A stretch of 9,776 nucleotides of DNA from Myxococcales bacterium (GTDB taxonomy: Bacteria; Myxococcota_A; UBA9042; PHBI01; JAAZYN01). Below, piece by piece: positions 1-6,236 of this stretch (position 1 is its first letter; every line of letters starts with the position of its first letter). The position numbers and the translations under genes were made by a program. The stretch lies in assembly GCA_014239625.1 (NCBI GenBank), contig JAAZYN010000085.1, positions 1 to 9,776 of the forward strand. Reading direction: 5' to 3'. The notes beneath the pieces were generated by a model. It was not told the DNA's origin. It did no database searches and saw only the letters and a list, made by a program, of their open reading frames with translations.

Positions 1-209
1 CCCGGCAGCACTACGCCTCCTTGGTTTCGCTCGAAGTTCCATGAAACATCCGGGCGCTGCTGGAACAGCTCGCGAGCGGCCGTTCGACGGGGCTATGGGG
101 TGGCCGTGCCCCCCCGCCTCGCCTGGTTCAGCGCGTGAAGCGTCGACGTAGGCGGCGACAGCCTGGCAAAAGTCTTCAAGGAAGCACGAGCAGCGGCTAT
201 AGTGGCGCT
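1..209. other. Intergenic / unassigned left edge
   Basis: I cannot support a complete gene here. On the plus strand one frame enters from the left and stops with TGA at 42-44, leaving 13 codons that could be the tail of an upstream gene. On the minus strand an AGGAGG (16-21) lies four bases before a GTG (9-11), so a leftward gene could start there, but only about three codons are visible. The stretch also holds a 10-bp palindrome (GCTCGCGAGC, 68-77) and a run of seven C (109-115). The frame of the lipoprotein gene stays open leftward to position 45, but that extension is Arg-rich low-complexity sequence and I treat it as non-coding. Confidence 0.5.
175..203 (+). promoter_or_regulatory. Candidate sigma70-type promoter of the lipoprotein gene
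   Basis: TATAGT at 198-203 matches five of six bases of the -10 consensus, which is notable in such GC-rich DNA. A weak -35, TTCAAG, lies at 175-180 with a 17-base spacer. Transcription would start about six or seven bases after the -10, that is at or next to the ATG at 210, and there is no Shine-Dalgarno before that ATG. If the promoter is real, the mRNA would be leaderless. This is a visual match only. Confidence 0.35.
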
Positions 210-716
210 ATGGAACGACGACGGCTCAGGAGATCTGGACTCATCGCGGGCGGCGCTACGCTGTTTGGTGCCGCGGGCTGCCTGGCCCCTACCACCGCGG
301 GGACGAACGCCACCGCCGATGCGTCAGCCGACGCCCCGGGAGACGCGACCGGGGGCGACACGGCGACCGCTGACACGCCGACCGTGGACATCGCGCGGCC
401 CGACACGCGACCCGACTCGAGCTCGGACAGCACGGCCTGCTGGGAGCCGCCGGCGAACCTGCAAGACCTGCTGGGGCGACCTTGCCGCGAGGAGTGGAAC
501 GGCAAGGGCATCTGCCGAGATGACACGACGCTGGTGATGAAGTGTGTCGCGGGTGAGTGGCTTCGTGCAGACGCTCCCGGCGACGATCTGTGCTGGTGCG
601 ACGCGCCCGTCGACTGCGCCCCCGAGGACTACATCTGCGCCGCGGTGGGCTACGTAGGAGTCACGAGAGCCTCGACGACACGCCCGGACGGACAGCCTCT
701 CCGAAAGCTCGCCTGA
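210..716 (+). CDS. Putative Tat-exported lipoprotein with Cys-rich C-terminal domain
   Basis: Protein of 168 residues, family not recognised. The N-terminus is a signal peptide: a basic n-region (MERRRLRRSGL) with a twin arginine at residues 7-8, a hydrophobic stretch to about residue 22, and a lipobox-like AAGC with Cys24 as the likely lipidated residue. Residues 25-76 are a linker rich in Asp, Thr and Ala, as is common in surface lipoproteins of Myxococcota. Residues 77-143 are a small domain with eight cysteines (77, 92, 102, 112, 128, 130, 136, 143), an even number that fits disulfides outside the cytoplasm; Cys128 and Cys130 form a CWC pair. The tail after residue 150 is polar and basic. 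I chose ATG 210 over the in-frame GTG at 135 because it puts the signal peptide at the true N-terminus; the longer form would add 25 mostly basic residues. It converges on hisA with 17 bases between the stop codons. Likely location is the periplasm or outer membrane; function unknown. Confidence 0.72.
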   Translation: MERRRLRRSGLIAGGATLFGAAGCLAPTTAGTNATADASADAPGDATGGDTATADTPTVDIARPDTRPDSSSDSTACWEPPANLQDLLGRPCREEWNGKGICRDDTTLVMKCVAGEWLRADAPGDDLCWCDAPVDCAPEDYICAAVGYVGVTRASTTRPDGQPLRKLA

Positions 717-733
717 TCAACAGCGGGTCGTCG

Positions 734-1477
734 CTACTCGGCGACAGGGGCCCCAGGTCGGCCCACCGCCAGCGCCTCCTCGAGGGAGATCTGCCCCTTA
801 TACAGCGCGCTCCCCACGACGACTCCAGCGAGCCCGGGCCGCACCGCAGCGAGAGCGGTCAGATGAGCCATGGACGACACCCCGCCAGAGGCCACCACCG
901 GGATCCCGCAGGCTTGCGCCAAGGCGGTGGTAGCGGCCACGTTTGGCCCCTTGCCCGTCCCGTCACGCCGAATATCGGTATAGATGATCCCCGCGGCCCC
1001 CGCGGAGGCCACGGCGCGCGCCAGGTCGGAGGCCCGCGTCTGACTGACCTCGAGCCAGCCATTGACCGCCACCATCCCGTCTCGGGCGTCGATGCCTACG
1101 AGCACGCGGTCGCCATACCTCTTGGCCGCCGAGGCCACCAGGTCAGGCCGCCGGACCGCTGCGGTGCCGAGGATGACCCATCGCACTCCGACCTCCTCGA
1201 CGTAGGTCGCGATGGTCGCCAGATCGCGTATTCCACCCCCGACCTGCACATTGGCGCCGGCATCGACGGCGGCACGCACCAGCGCCAGGTGAGCCGGCGC
1301 GCCATCCTTGGCCCCGTCGAGATCCACCATGTGAATCCGCTGAGCGCCCGCGCGCACGAACTCCGCCGCGACCCGAGCGGGCTCGGTGGCGAAGACCGTC
1401 TCACGAGCGAAGTCGCCCTCGACGAGTCGAACGCAGCGCCCGCCGCGCATGTCGATAGCTGGGATAACGGAAAACAC
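734..1477 (-). CDS. hisA: HisA: phosphoribosylformimino-AICAR-ribotide (ProFAR) isomerase
   Basis: Cytoplasmic enzyme of histidine biosynthesis that converts ProFAR to PRFAR by an Amadori rearrangement. It is a (beta/alpha)8 barrel of 247 residues, normal for the family. The general acid/base pair is visible: Asp9 in PAIDMRGG and Asp130 in VGIDARDG. The two phosphate-binding halves also appear: QVGGGIRD with Gly80-82, the TDIRRDGT loop at 167-174, ASGG at 196-199 and GSALYKG at 222-228. The TDIRRDGT and GSALYKG signatures favour HisA over its paralogue HisF. Two GTG codons are adjacent (1480 and 1477). I chose 1477 because the AGGAGG at 1483-1488 lies five bases upstream of it but only two bases from 1480. 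The gene follows hisH by a short gap that contains this ribosome site, so the two are surely co-transcribed. hisF does not follow; a convergent lipoprotein gene does. Confidence 0.96.
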   Translation of the reverse strand: MFSVIPAIDMRGGRCVRLVEGDFARETVFATEPARVAAEFVRAGAQRIHMVDLDGAKDGAPAHLALVRAAVDAGANVQVGGGIRDLATIATYVEEVGVRWVILGTAAVRRPDLVASAAKRYGDRVLVGIDARDGMVAVNGWLEVSQTRASDLARAVASAGAAGIIYTDIRRDGTGKGPNVAATTALAQACGIPVVASGGVSSMAHLTALAAVRPGLAGVVVGSALYKGQISLEEALAVGRPGAPVAE

Positions 1478-1482
1478 CACGA

Positions 1483-1488
1483 CCTCCT
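1483..1488 (-). promoter_or_regulatory. Shine-Dalgarno of hisA (AGGAGG)
   Basis: A full AGGAGG on the minus strand in the hisH-hisA gap. The spacing is five bases to the GTG at 1477 and two bases to the GTG at 1480. It therefore decides the start in favour of 1477. Confidence 0.75.
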
Positions 1489-1495
1489 CGACCTG

Positions 1496-2137
1496 TCACA
1501 TCGCCAAGAAACGCCGGAGCAAGTCGAGACCGGCCGCTTGACTCTTCTCGGGATGAAATTGGACCCCGACCATGGCCCCGCGAGCGGTGCCTGCCGTGAA
1601 GCGGCCTCCATGCTGAGCCGTCGCAAGGACGTCGTCAGGCTGAGTTGGCGTCACGTAGTAGCTGTGCACGAAGTAAAACCAGTCCTCGGCCTCACCGTCC
1701 ATCGGGGCGATGGGGTGATCTCGCTCCCAACGTACCGTGTTCCAACCCATGTGAGGCACCTTGAGCCGGGCGCCATCCTCGTCTGTCATGCCCTCGGCAA
1801 AGCGCACCACGCGCCCCGGTATCACGCCGAAGCCGCGCACGGGGCCATGCTCTTCGCTCTCTTCGAACAACACCTGCAGCCCCAAGCAGATCCCCAGATA
1901 GGGGCGGCCGGCCTTCCAATGCTCTTGTAGGGCCTCACCCATCCCGGTGGCGTCGAGCCGGGACATGCACTGGTCAAAGGCGCCCTGCCCCGGAAACACC
2001 ACCCGCGCGGCCGTCGCGATGACCTCCGGGTCGCTGGTGACCGCAGGCGCGGCGCCCACAGCTTGGAGCGCGCGCACGACGCTTCGGAGGTTGCCCATCC
2101 CGTAGTCCACGACAGCGACCGACTGTCCGCTGCGCAT
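1496..2137 (-). CDS. hisH: HisH: glutamine amidotransferase subunit of imidazole glycerol phosphate synthase
   Basis: Class I glutaminase that hydrolyses glutamine and passes ammonia to HisF, making imidazole glycerol phosphate and AICAR from PRFAR. The 213-residue form has the family's usual length. Visible features are the N-terminal VAVVDYGMGNLRSV (7-20), PGQGAFD (49-55, oxyanion region), the nucleophile elbow GICLGLQ with Cys84, PHMGWN (128-133), FVHSYY (156-161), and FHPEKS with His195 and Glu197, which completes the Cys-His-Glu triad. I chose ATG 2137 because the conserved strand starts six residues later. Extending to 2224 would overlap pilZ and add a basic tail not found in HisH. An in-frame GTG at 2158 is possible but no good ribosome site precedes either start. 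It lies 31 bases after pilZ and 15-18 bases before hisA, so it is mid-operon. Its obligate partner HisF is not encoded in this window. Confidence 0.96.
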   Translation of the reverse strand: MRSGQSVAVVDYGMGNLRSVVRALQAVGAAPAVTSDPEVIATAARVVFPGQGAFDQCMSRLDATGMGEALQEHWKAGRPYLGICLGLQVLFEESEEHGPVRGFGVIPGRVVRFAEGMTDEDGARLKVPHMGWNTVRWERDHPIAPMDGEAEDWFYFVHSYYVTPTQPDDVLATAQHGGRFTAGTARGAMVGVQFHPEKSQAAGLDLLRRFLAM

Positions 2138-2168
2138 CTTGGGCGACGTAACGACCACATGAGACCGC

Positions 2169-2528
2169 TTACGCGGAGACGCGCCCCTCGTCCAACCCGC
2201 CGGCCGGCGCGAGGACGTAGGCATCCAGCACTTCGCGCTGGGCGGCTTGCAGATCGGTGAACTGGATGCCCACCCCGCGCTGACCGCCCCGATCGTCGAC
2301 CCAGGCGACCATCCCGGTCACAGCAATGGGTTGACCGTTGGGGAGCGTGAACTCCAGCGTCATCGGGAGATCACCGTCCACGGCCTTTCGATCGTCGGAC
2401 ACCAGGATATAGATTCCGTCGGCGCTCAGATTGATCGCCGGGTGCAGATAGGTGCGATCCCCCAAGATCTCCTGAACGAAAAAATCAATCGGGTGACGAT
2501 CGCTGCGACGTCGTTCCTGTCCGGGCAT
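2169..2528 (-). CDS. PilZ-domain protein (probable c-di-GMP receptor)
   Basis: A stand-alone PilZ domain of 119 residues, expected to bind cyclic di-GMP in the cytoplasm and act through a partner protein. Numbered from the ATG at 2528, the N-terminal RxxxR motif is seen in ERRRSDRHPIDF (Arg7 and Arg11), and the second motif, N-x-S-x-x-G, in NLSADG (33-38). These are the c-di-GMP ligands in the family. The remainder (LEFTLPNGQPIAVTG, VAWVDD, GVGIQF) fits the PilZ beta barrel, and no other domain is present. ATG 2528 is preferred over the TTG at 2531 because GGAGAG at 2534-2539 sits five bases upstream of it. The gene lies between a methionine/cysteine enzyme gene and hisH on the same strand. 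Its target cannot be inferred from these neighbours. Confidence 0.9.
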   Translation of the reverse strand: MPGQERRRSDRHPIDFFVQEILGDRTYLHPAINLSADGIYILVSDDRKAVDGDLPMTLEFTLPNGQPIAVTGMVAWVDDRGGQRGVGIQFTDLQAAQREVLDAYVLAPAGGLDEGRVSA

Positions 2529-2570
2529 CAACTCTCTCCGGCTACAGCCTATGGCGAGGGGGCCGGGAAC

Positions 2571-2597
2571 GTACTAACCGATGGTCAGCAGTGTCAA
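2571..2597 (-). promoter_or_regulatory. Candidate internal promoter for pilZ-hisH-hisA
   Basis: On the minus strand a perfect TTGACA occupies 2592-2597, just after the TAA of the PLP-enzyme gene. TAGTAC at 2571-2576 is a weak -10 (three of six bases) with a short 15-base spacer. Transcription from it would give a leader of roughly 35 bases before pilZ. The exact -35 match in a 76-base gap supports a promoter, while the poor -10 and short spacer count against it. Confidence 0.35.
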
Positions 2598-2604
2598 GGA
2601 GCGT

Positions 2605-3780
2605 TTAACGCGCGGCCGCAAGTCCACGTTCGAGGTCCGCAATCAGGTCATCGACATGCTCGATCCCGACCGACAAGCGGACCAGCCCGTCGCCGATGCC
2701 GAGCGCCTCACGTTGCGGCTTGGGGACCGAGGCGTGAGTCATGATCGCCGGGTGCTCGATGAGTGACTCGACGCCACCCAGGCTCTCGGCGCACGCGAAC
2801 ACTCGCGTCGACCCGAGCAGCGCCTTGGCGGCGCCCAAGCCTCCCGCCAAGACGACGGTAATCATCCCACCAAAGCCGGACATCTGGCGCGTCGCCAGGT
2901 CGTGTTGGGGGTGCGACCGGAGCCCCGGGTACACCACCCGCTCGATCCCGTCCTGACCCTGCAGCCACTCCGCGATACGTTGGGCGTTATGGGAGTGACG
3001 CTCCATACGCACGTGGAGCGTCTTGATGCCGCGCAACGTGAGGAAGCAATCCAAGGGGCCCGGCACCGCCCCCACCGCGTTCTGCAGGTAACCCAGACGC
3101 TGGTGGTAGGCGTCGCTGTCGGTAACGATAAGCCCTCCCACGACGTCGCTGTGGCCGTTCAGGTACTTGGTCGTGGAGTGCACGACCAGGTCCGCCCCCA
3201 GCGCGAGAGGGTTCTGGTACACCGGCGACATGAACGTATTGTCGACCACCAGCGCGAGCCCGTGAGCCCGCGACCGCTCGGCCACCGCTGCGATATCGAA
3301 CAGCTTGAGGAGCGGATTGGTAGGCGTCTCCATCCAGACCATCTTGGTCCGGGGCCTCTTGAAGCGATCGATGGCGGTCGGGTCCGACAGGTCGACGAAG
3401 TCGAACGTCAGGCCCGAACGCGACCACACGTCAGCGAAGAGGCGATAGGTCCCGCCGTAGACATCATCGCCCACGATCACGTGGTCGCCCTGCTCGAGGG
3501 TGTGCATGATCGTCGACGTGGCCGCGCACCCGCTGCCGAAGGCCAGGCCGTAGCGGCCGCCCTCCAGCGCTGCAGCACACTTCTCCAGGGCAGTCCGCGT
3601 GGGGTTGCCCGTGCGGCTGTATTCGTAGCCCTTGTGCCCACCAGGCCCGTCTTGGATGTAGGTGCTGGTGAGATAGACCGGGGTCATGATGGCCCCGGTC
3701 GTGGGGTCGGGTTGTTGTCCAGCATGAATCGCGCGGGTGTCGAGATGCTGGCCTGGGTCGGTGGGGCTGAATTCGCTCAT
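2605..3780 (-). CDS. Cys/Met-metabolism PLP enzyme: cystathionine gamma-synthase or gamma-lyase
   Basis: Cytoplasmic PLP-dependent transsulfuration enzyme of 391 residues, normal for the family. From ATG 3780, visible features are HAGQQPDPTTGAI near the N-terminus, YEYSRTGNPTR with Tyr54 and Arg56 (cofactor phosphate ligands from the neighbouring subunit), FGSGCAA (81-87), VVDNTF with Asp180 (pyridine nitrogen), HSTTKYLNGHSD with Lys205 as Schiff-base lysine, and SLGGVESL (333-340). Glu338 sits where gamma-acting enzymes have Glu (Glu339 in human CGL), whereas E. coli cystathionine beta-lyase has Tyr there. This favours gamma-synthase (MetB-like) or gamma-lyase over MetC; sequence reading alone cannot separate those two. 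ATG 3780 is chosen because the alternative TTG at 3816 adds 12 non-conserved residues; neither start has a clear Shine-Dalgarno. It is the first gene of the leftward block and divergent from the ABC operon. Confidence 0.93.
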   Translation of the reverse strand: MSEFSPTDPGQHLDTRAIHAGQQPDPTTGAIMTPVYLTSTYIQDGPGGHKGYEYSRTGNPTRTALEKCAAALEGGRYGLAFGSGCAATSTIMHTLEQGDHVIVGDDVYGGTYRLFADVWSRSGLTFDFVDLSDPTAIDRFKRPRTKMVWMETPTNPLLKLFDIAAVAERSRAHGLALVVDNTFMSPVYQNPLALGADLVVHSTTKYLNGHSDVVGGLIVTDSDAYHQRLGYLQNAVGAVPGPLDCFLTLRGIKTLHVRMERHSHNAQRIAEWLQGQDGIERVVYPGLRSHPQHDLATRQMSGFGGMITVVLAGGLGAAKALLGSTRVFACAESLGGVESLIEHPAIMTHASVPKPQREALGIGDGLVRLSVGIEHVDDLIADLERGLAAAR

Positions 3781-3807
3781 CAGGCCGCCGATACCGCGGC
3801 GAAGGTC

Positions 3808-3823
3808 CTCCGTCAATACGGAG
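3808..3823. promoter_or_regulatory. Inverted repeat in divergent intergenic region (possible operator)
   Basis: CTCCGT-CAAT-ACGGAG is a perfect 6-bp dyad around a 4-base centre, 28 bases upstream of the PLP-enzyme ATG and 60 bases upstream of the exported-protein ATG. It has no following T-run, so it is not a terminator. It could be an operator for either divergent gene or a small hairpin in the 5' leader of the PLP-enzyme mRNA. The regulator is unknown. Confidence 0.3.
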
Positions 3824-3853
3824 AACGCAACTCGTGACGTGCGCCCGACGGTC

Positions 3854-3869
3854 TTTCGGTGTATCGAAA
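3854..3869. promoter_or_regulatory. Second inverted repeat in divergent intergenic region
   Basis: TTTCG-GTGTAT-CGAAA is a 5-bp perfect dyad with a 6-base centre, ending 13 bases before the ATG at 3883. It is the most AT-rich patch in the interval, so it may be part of a promoter or a regulator site. It differs in sequence from the dyad at 3808-3823, so the two need not bind the same factor. Confidence 0.25.
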
Positions 3870-3882
3870 ACGCCCCGCTGCT

Positions 3883-5556
3883 ATGCGATTGATCACCTCA
3901 CCACTCACACGACTCGTCCTGGGAGCCGCGTTTATCGCGGCCTCGCTGTCGCTCGGCAGCACCGACCGGAGCGGCTGCGATCCCCCCAGCGGTGGCGACA
4001 TCGCGCAGATCGTGCCTGCCGACAGCCCGGCCGTGGTGGTGATCGAATCCCTCGAGCGGACGCGCGCGGCGGCCGCCGCATTTCTGTCTGGGATCGAGGG
4101 CGCCAGTGGGCTGCTCGAGTTGGCCAAAGAGCGGTATGGGGTCGACCTCCGACGATCGGATGGCTTCGCCGAGGCGGGCATCGATGGCCAGGGTGGCCTC
4201 AGCATCTTCACGGTGGATAAGGGCATCGCGGTGGCGATGAGCGTGTTCGACGCCGGGCGGTGGCAGCGCCTGATGACCTCGCGCGCCACGCTGCTCGGGG
4301 TCAGGGCTACGGCACAGGGGGGACCCGGCTCGGTCACCCTGGCGCGCTCCAGCCGCTCGCCGAGGGCTCTGCGTCTGGCCTGGGGCGTGACCGGCCAAGG
4401 CCTGGGCTTGGCCGTGATCACCTCCGCAGACGGTGACGCTGAGGCACAGTTCCGCGCGCTGGCGGGGGGCCGCGGGGGCTTCTTCGACACGCCGGCGGCC
4501 AAGCGCGCGCGCGCGATCGGCGAGGGAGGGCATCGGCCGATATGGGCCGTCGGCGCGTGGACGCCCCCGTTCCCGACGGGACGCCTCCCTGTCATCCTGG
4601 AAGCTCAACTGGAGCCGGCGGTCCGTGGTCTTCAACGCTGGAGGGCCGCCCTCACCATCACCGGTAACCGGCTCGCGCTGCGCGCCAATGGAGGCGGGGT
4701 GACAGAGGGCAAGCTCCTCCCCGCGAGCTGGTTCTCCGCCACCGCACCCAGGGTGGCTTTCGAGTCGGTGTTGCCCCGAATGTCGACGGTGATGGTTCGG
4801 ACTCGCACCGGGCTTCGAGAAATCATCGACGCGGTCCCGGCGTTCCTGCTGGAACGGTTTCTTCCAGCCGCCACACCCACCCTCGACCGCTTCCCGCTGC
4901 CTCCACCGAGCACACTGTTGGGACTGTTCGATGGTAACGCTGCGGTGGCCGTCCTGGGCCTCGACGACGACGCTCTGCTGACGCAGCTCGCGGATCCCCG
5001 ACTCCCCCCCGAGGTCGTCGTTCAATACGTGCATATGGCAGCCGGGATAGGCGTCACCAACGTCGCAGCAGCGCGAGACATGATCGCGGCTACGGCCGAG
5101 TCGGCTCGGAAGGCAGGCTACGCGGTGGCTCGAGTGGGGGCTGACGTCGAAGGCGTCACGGCGTATAGCTTCGTGACCCGGCGGCGGCTGGCCGCCCAAC
5201 GGCGGGCGCGTTCCCCTCGCATCCAGCCGCGAACCTACGCGATGGTGCTCGCGGAGAGGCACCGCGCGCTGTTCTTCATCACCGGCCGGGGTGAGGTGGC
5301 TCGCTTCCTCGACGTCGCTGCCGGGAGAGCCCTGGCGCTGGACTCGGTCGATGGCGACCAGAGCATCACCGCCGCCGTCGAAGGCGACGTCAAGGGCGGG
5401 TCGGCTGTCATCTTACCCATGCGGATCGCGCGCGAGCTGGCGGATAAAGGGGTGCCCCCCTTCTTTCTGAAGATGCTCAGCGACCTCCACGTCATGGGAC
5501 TAAAACTCAACGTGGGAGACGCCGGCGTCGAGCTCGTCGTGGACGTGCAGCAATGA
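3883..5556 (+). CDS. Exported protein of unknown function, translationally coupled to an ABC transporter
   Basis: Protein of 557 residues that I do not recognise. The N-terminus (MRLITSPLTRLVLGAAF and on to about residue 25) looks like a signal peptide or N-terminal anchor. It is followed by TDRSGC, whose Cys32 is the only cysteine in the protein. The preceding residues do not make a canonical lipobox, so lipidation is doubtful. The mature part has no further hydrophobic helix. It begins with a pattern, IVPADSPAVVVIESL then GVDLRRSDGFAEAGIDGQGGLSIFTV, that resembles loosely the DUF3352-like exported proteins of unknown role; I hold this only tentatively. The C-terminus ends in alternating strands (LKLNVGDAGVELVVDV). 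ATG 3883 is chosen over GTG 3859 because it starts at the signal peptide; no clear ribosome site precedes either. Its TGA overlaps the ATPase ATG (ATGA), so the ABC pair is probably its functional partner in the periplasm. Confidence 0.85.
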   Translation: MRLITSPLTRLVLGAAFIAASLSLGSTDRSGCDPPSGGDIAQIVPADSPAVVVIESLERTRAAAAAFLSGIEGASGLLELAKERYGVDLRRSDGFAEAGIDGQGGLSIFTVDKGIAVAMSVFDAGRWQRLMTSRATLLGVRATAQGGPGSVTLARSSRSPRALRLAWGVTGQGLGLAVITSADGDAEAQFRALAGGRGGFFDTPAAKRARAIGEGGHRPIWAVGAWTPPFPTGRLPVILEAQLEPAVRGLQRWRAALTITGNRLALRANGGGVTEGKLLPASWFSATAPRVAFESVLPRMSTVMVRTRTGLREIIDAVPAFLLERFLPAATPTLDRFPLPPPSTLLGLFDGNAAVAVLGLDDDALLTQLADPRLPPEVVVQYVHMAAGIGVTNVAAARDMIAATAESARKAGYAVARVGADVEGVTAYSFVTRRRLAAQRRARSPRIQPRTYAMVLAERHRALFFITGRGEVARFLDVAAGRALALDSVDGDQSITAAVEGDVKGGSAVILPMRIARELADKGVPPFFLKMLSDLHVMGLKLNVGDAGVELVVDVQQ

Positions 5557-6236
5557 CGATTCGACTCACCGACGTGCACAAGACCTACCGGGTCGGGGAG
5601 GTCGCAAACCACGTACTCCAGGGTGTCTCTTGCACCATTGAAGCGGGCGACTACGTAGCCCTGATGGGGGCGAGCGGGAGCGGTAAGTCGACGCTGCTGA
5701 ACATCATCGGTGGCCTCGACACCGACTTTGACGGCGAGGTCACGGTGTGCGGACAGGTCCTAAAGCGGATGGGAGACCGAGAGCTCAGCCGCTTCCGCAA
5801 CCGGACCGTCTCGTTCGTGTTCCAGCAGTTCCACCTGCTGCCCCACCTGCCCGTCGTCGACAACGTCATGATGCCGAGCTGGTTCGATCCTGACCGCTCT
5901 CAGCTGGACCTTCACGATCGAGCCCGACAGGTCCTGGCTCAGGTGGGGTTGGCGCACAAAGCGGGCTCTACCGCCAACCACCTCTCCGGCGGTGAGAAGC
6001 AGCGGGTCGCTATCGCCCGCGCCATCTTCAACGCGCCGCAGGTGCTCTTGTGCGACGAGCCGACGGGCGCGCTCGACAGCAAGACCGGCGACATGGTGAT
6101 GCAGGTGTTCGAGGAGCTTCACGCCAAAACTCGCGACATGACGTTGATTATGGTCACCCACGCGGAGAGCATCGCGCAGCGGTGTCGGCGCATCATTCGG
6201 ATCAGCGACGGCGCGATCCTGTCCGGAGATGCATAA
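5553..6236 (+). CDS. ABC transporter ATP-binding protein, MacB/LolD type
   Basis: Cytoplasmic ATPase of 227 residues, typical of the MacB/LolD/FtsE group. In order: Tyr12 in the A-loop region (HKTYRVG), Walker A GASGSGKST (39-47, Lys45), Q-loop FVFQQFHLLP (88-97), signature LSGGEKQR (144-151), Walker B VLLCDEPTGALD (164-175) with catalytic Glu169, and the H-loop His203 in MVTHAES. All key residues are intact, so it should hydrolyse ATP. DEPTGALD and FQQFHLLP are characteristic of this group. These ATPases power FtsX-fold permeases that move periplasmic parts mechanically (lipoprotein extraction, tripartite efflux or hydrolase activation) rather than importing solutes. It starts within the stop codon of the exported-protein gene and ends directly against the permease ATG, so all three are expected to be made together. 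Confidence 0.96.
   Translation: MTIRLTDVHKTYRVGEVANHVLQGVSCTIEAGDYVALMGASGSGKSTLLNIIGGLDTDFDGEVTVCGQVLKRMGDRELSRFRNRTVSFVFQQFHLLPHLPVVDNVMMPSWFDPDRSQLDLHDRARQVLAQVGLAHKAGSTANHLSGGEKQRVAIARAIFNAPQVLLCDEPTGALDSKTGDMVMQVFEELHAKTRDMTLIMVTHAESIAQRCRRIIRISDGAILSGDA

Noticed and set aside
135..209. GTG 135 as start of the lipoprotein gene
   Set aside because: It would place 25 mostly basic, polar residues before the signal peptide and its twin arginines.
730..745. Hairpin GTCGC-TACTCG-GCGAC between convergent gene ends, considered as a bidirectional terminator
   Set aside because: Only a 5-bp stem, overlaps the hisA stop codon, and has no T-run on either strand.
557..1930. A 457-codon plus-strand open frame opposite hisA and hisH
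   Set aside because: It is antisense to two clear enzymes, is rich in Arg, His, Gly and Pro with no domain-like pattern, and is explained by GC-rich third positions of the minus-strand genes.
2902..3837. A 311-codon plus-strand open frame opposite the PLP enzyme
   Set aside because: Antisense to all catalytic motifs of the enzyme; no independent coding evidence.
4503..4515. Alternating GCGCGCGCGCGCG tract in the exported-protein gene
   Set aside because: Encodes ordinary Lys-Arg-Ala-Arg-Ala in frame; expected in GC-rich coding DNA.
3898..5262. A 454-codon minus-strand open frame opposite the exported-protein gene
   Set aside because: Arg/His/Gly-rich shadow frame with no signal, motif or ribosome site; the plus-strand gene has a signal peptide and a coupled downstream start.
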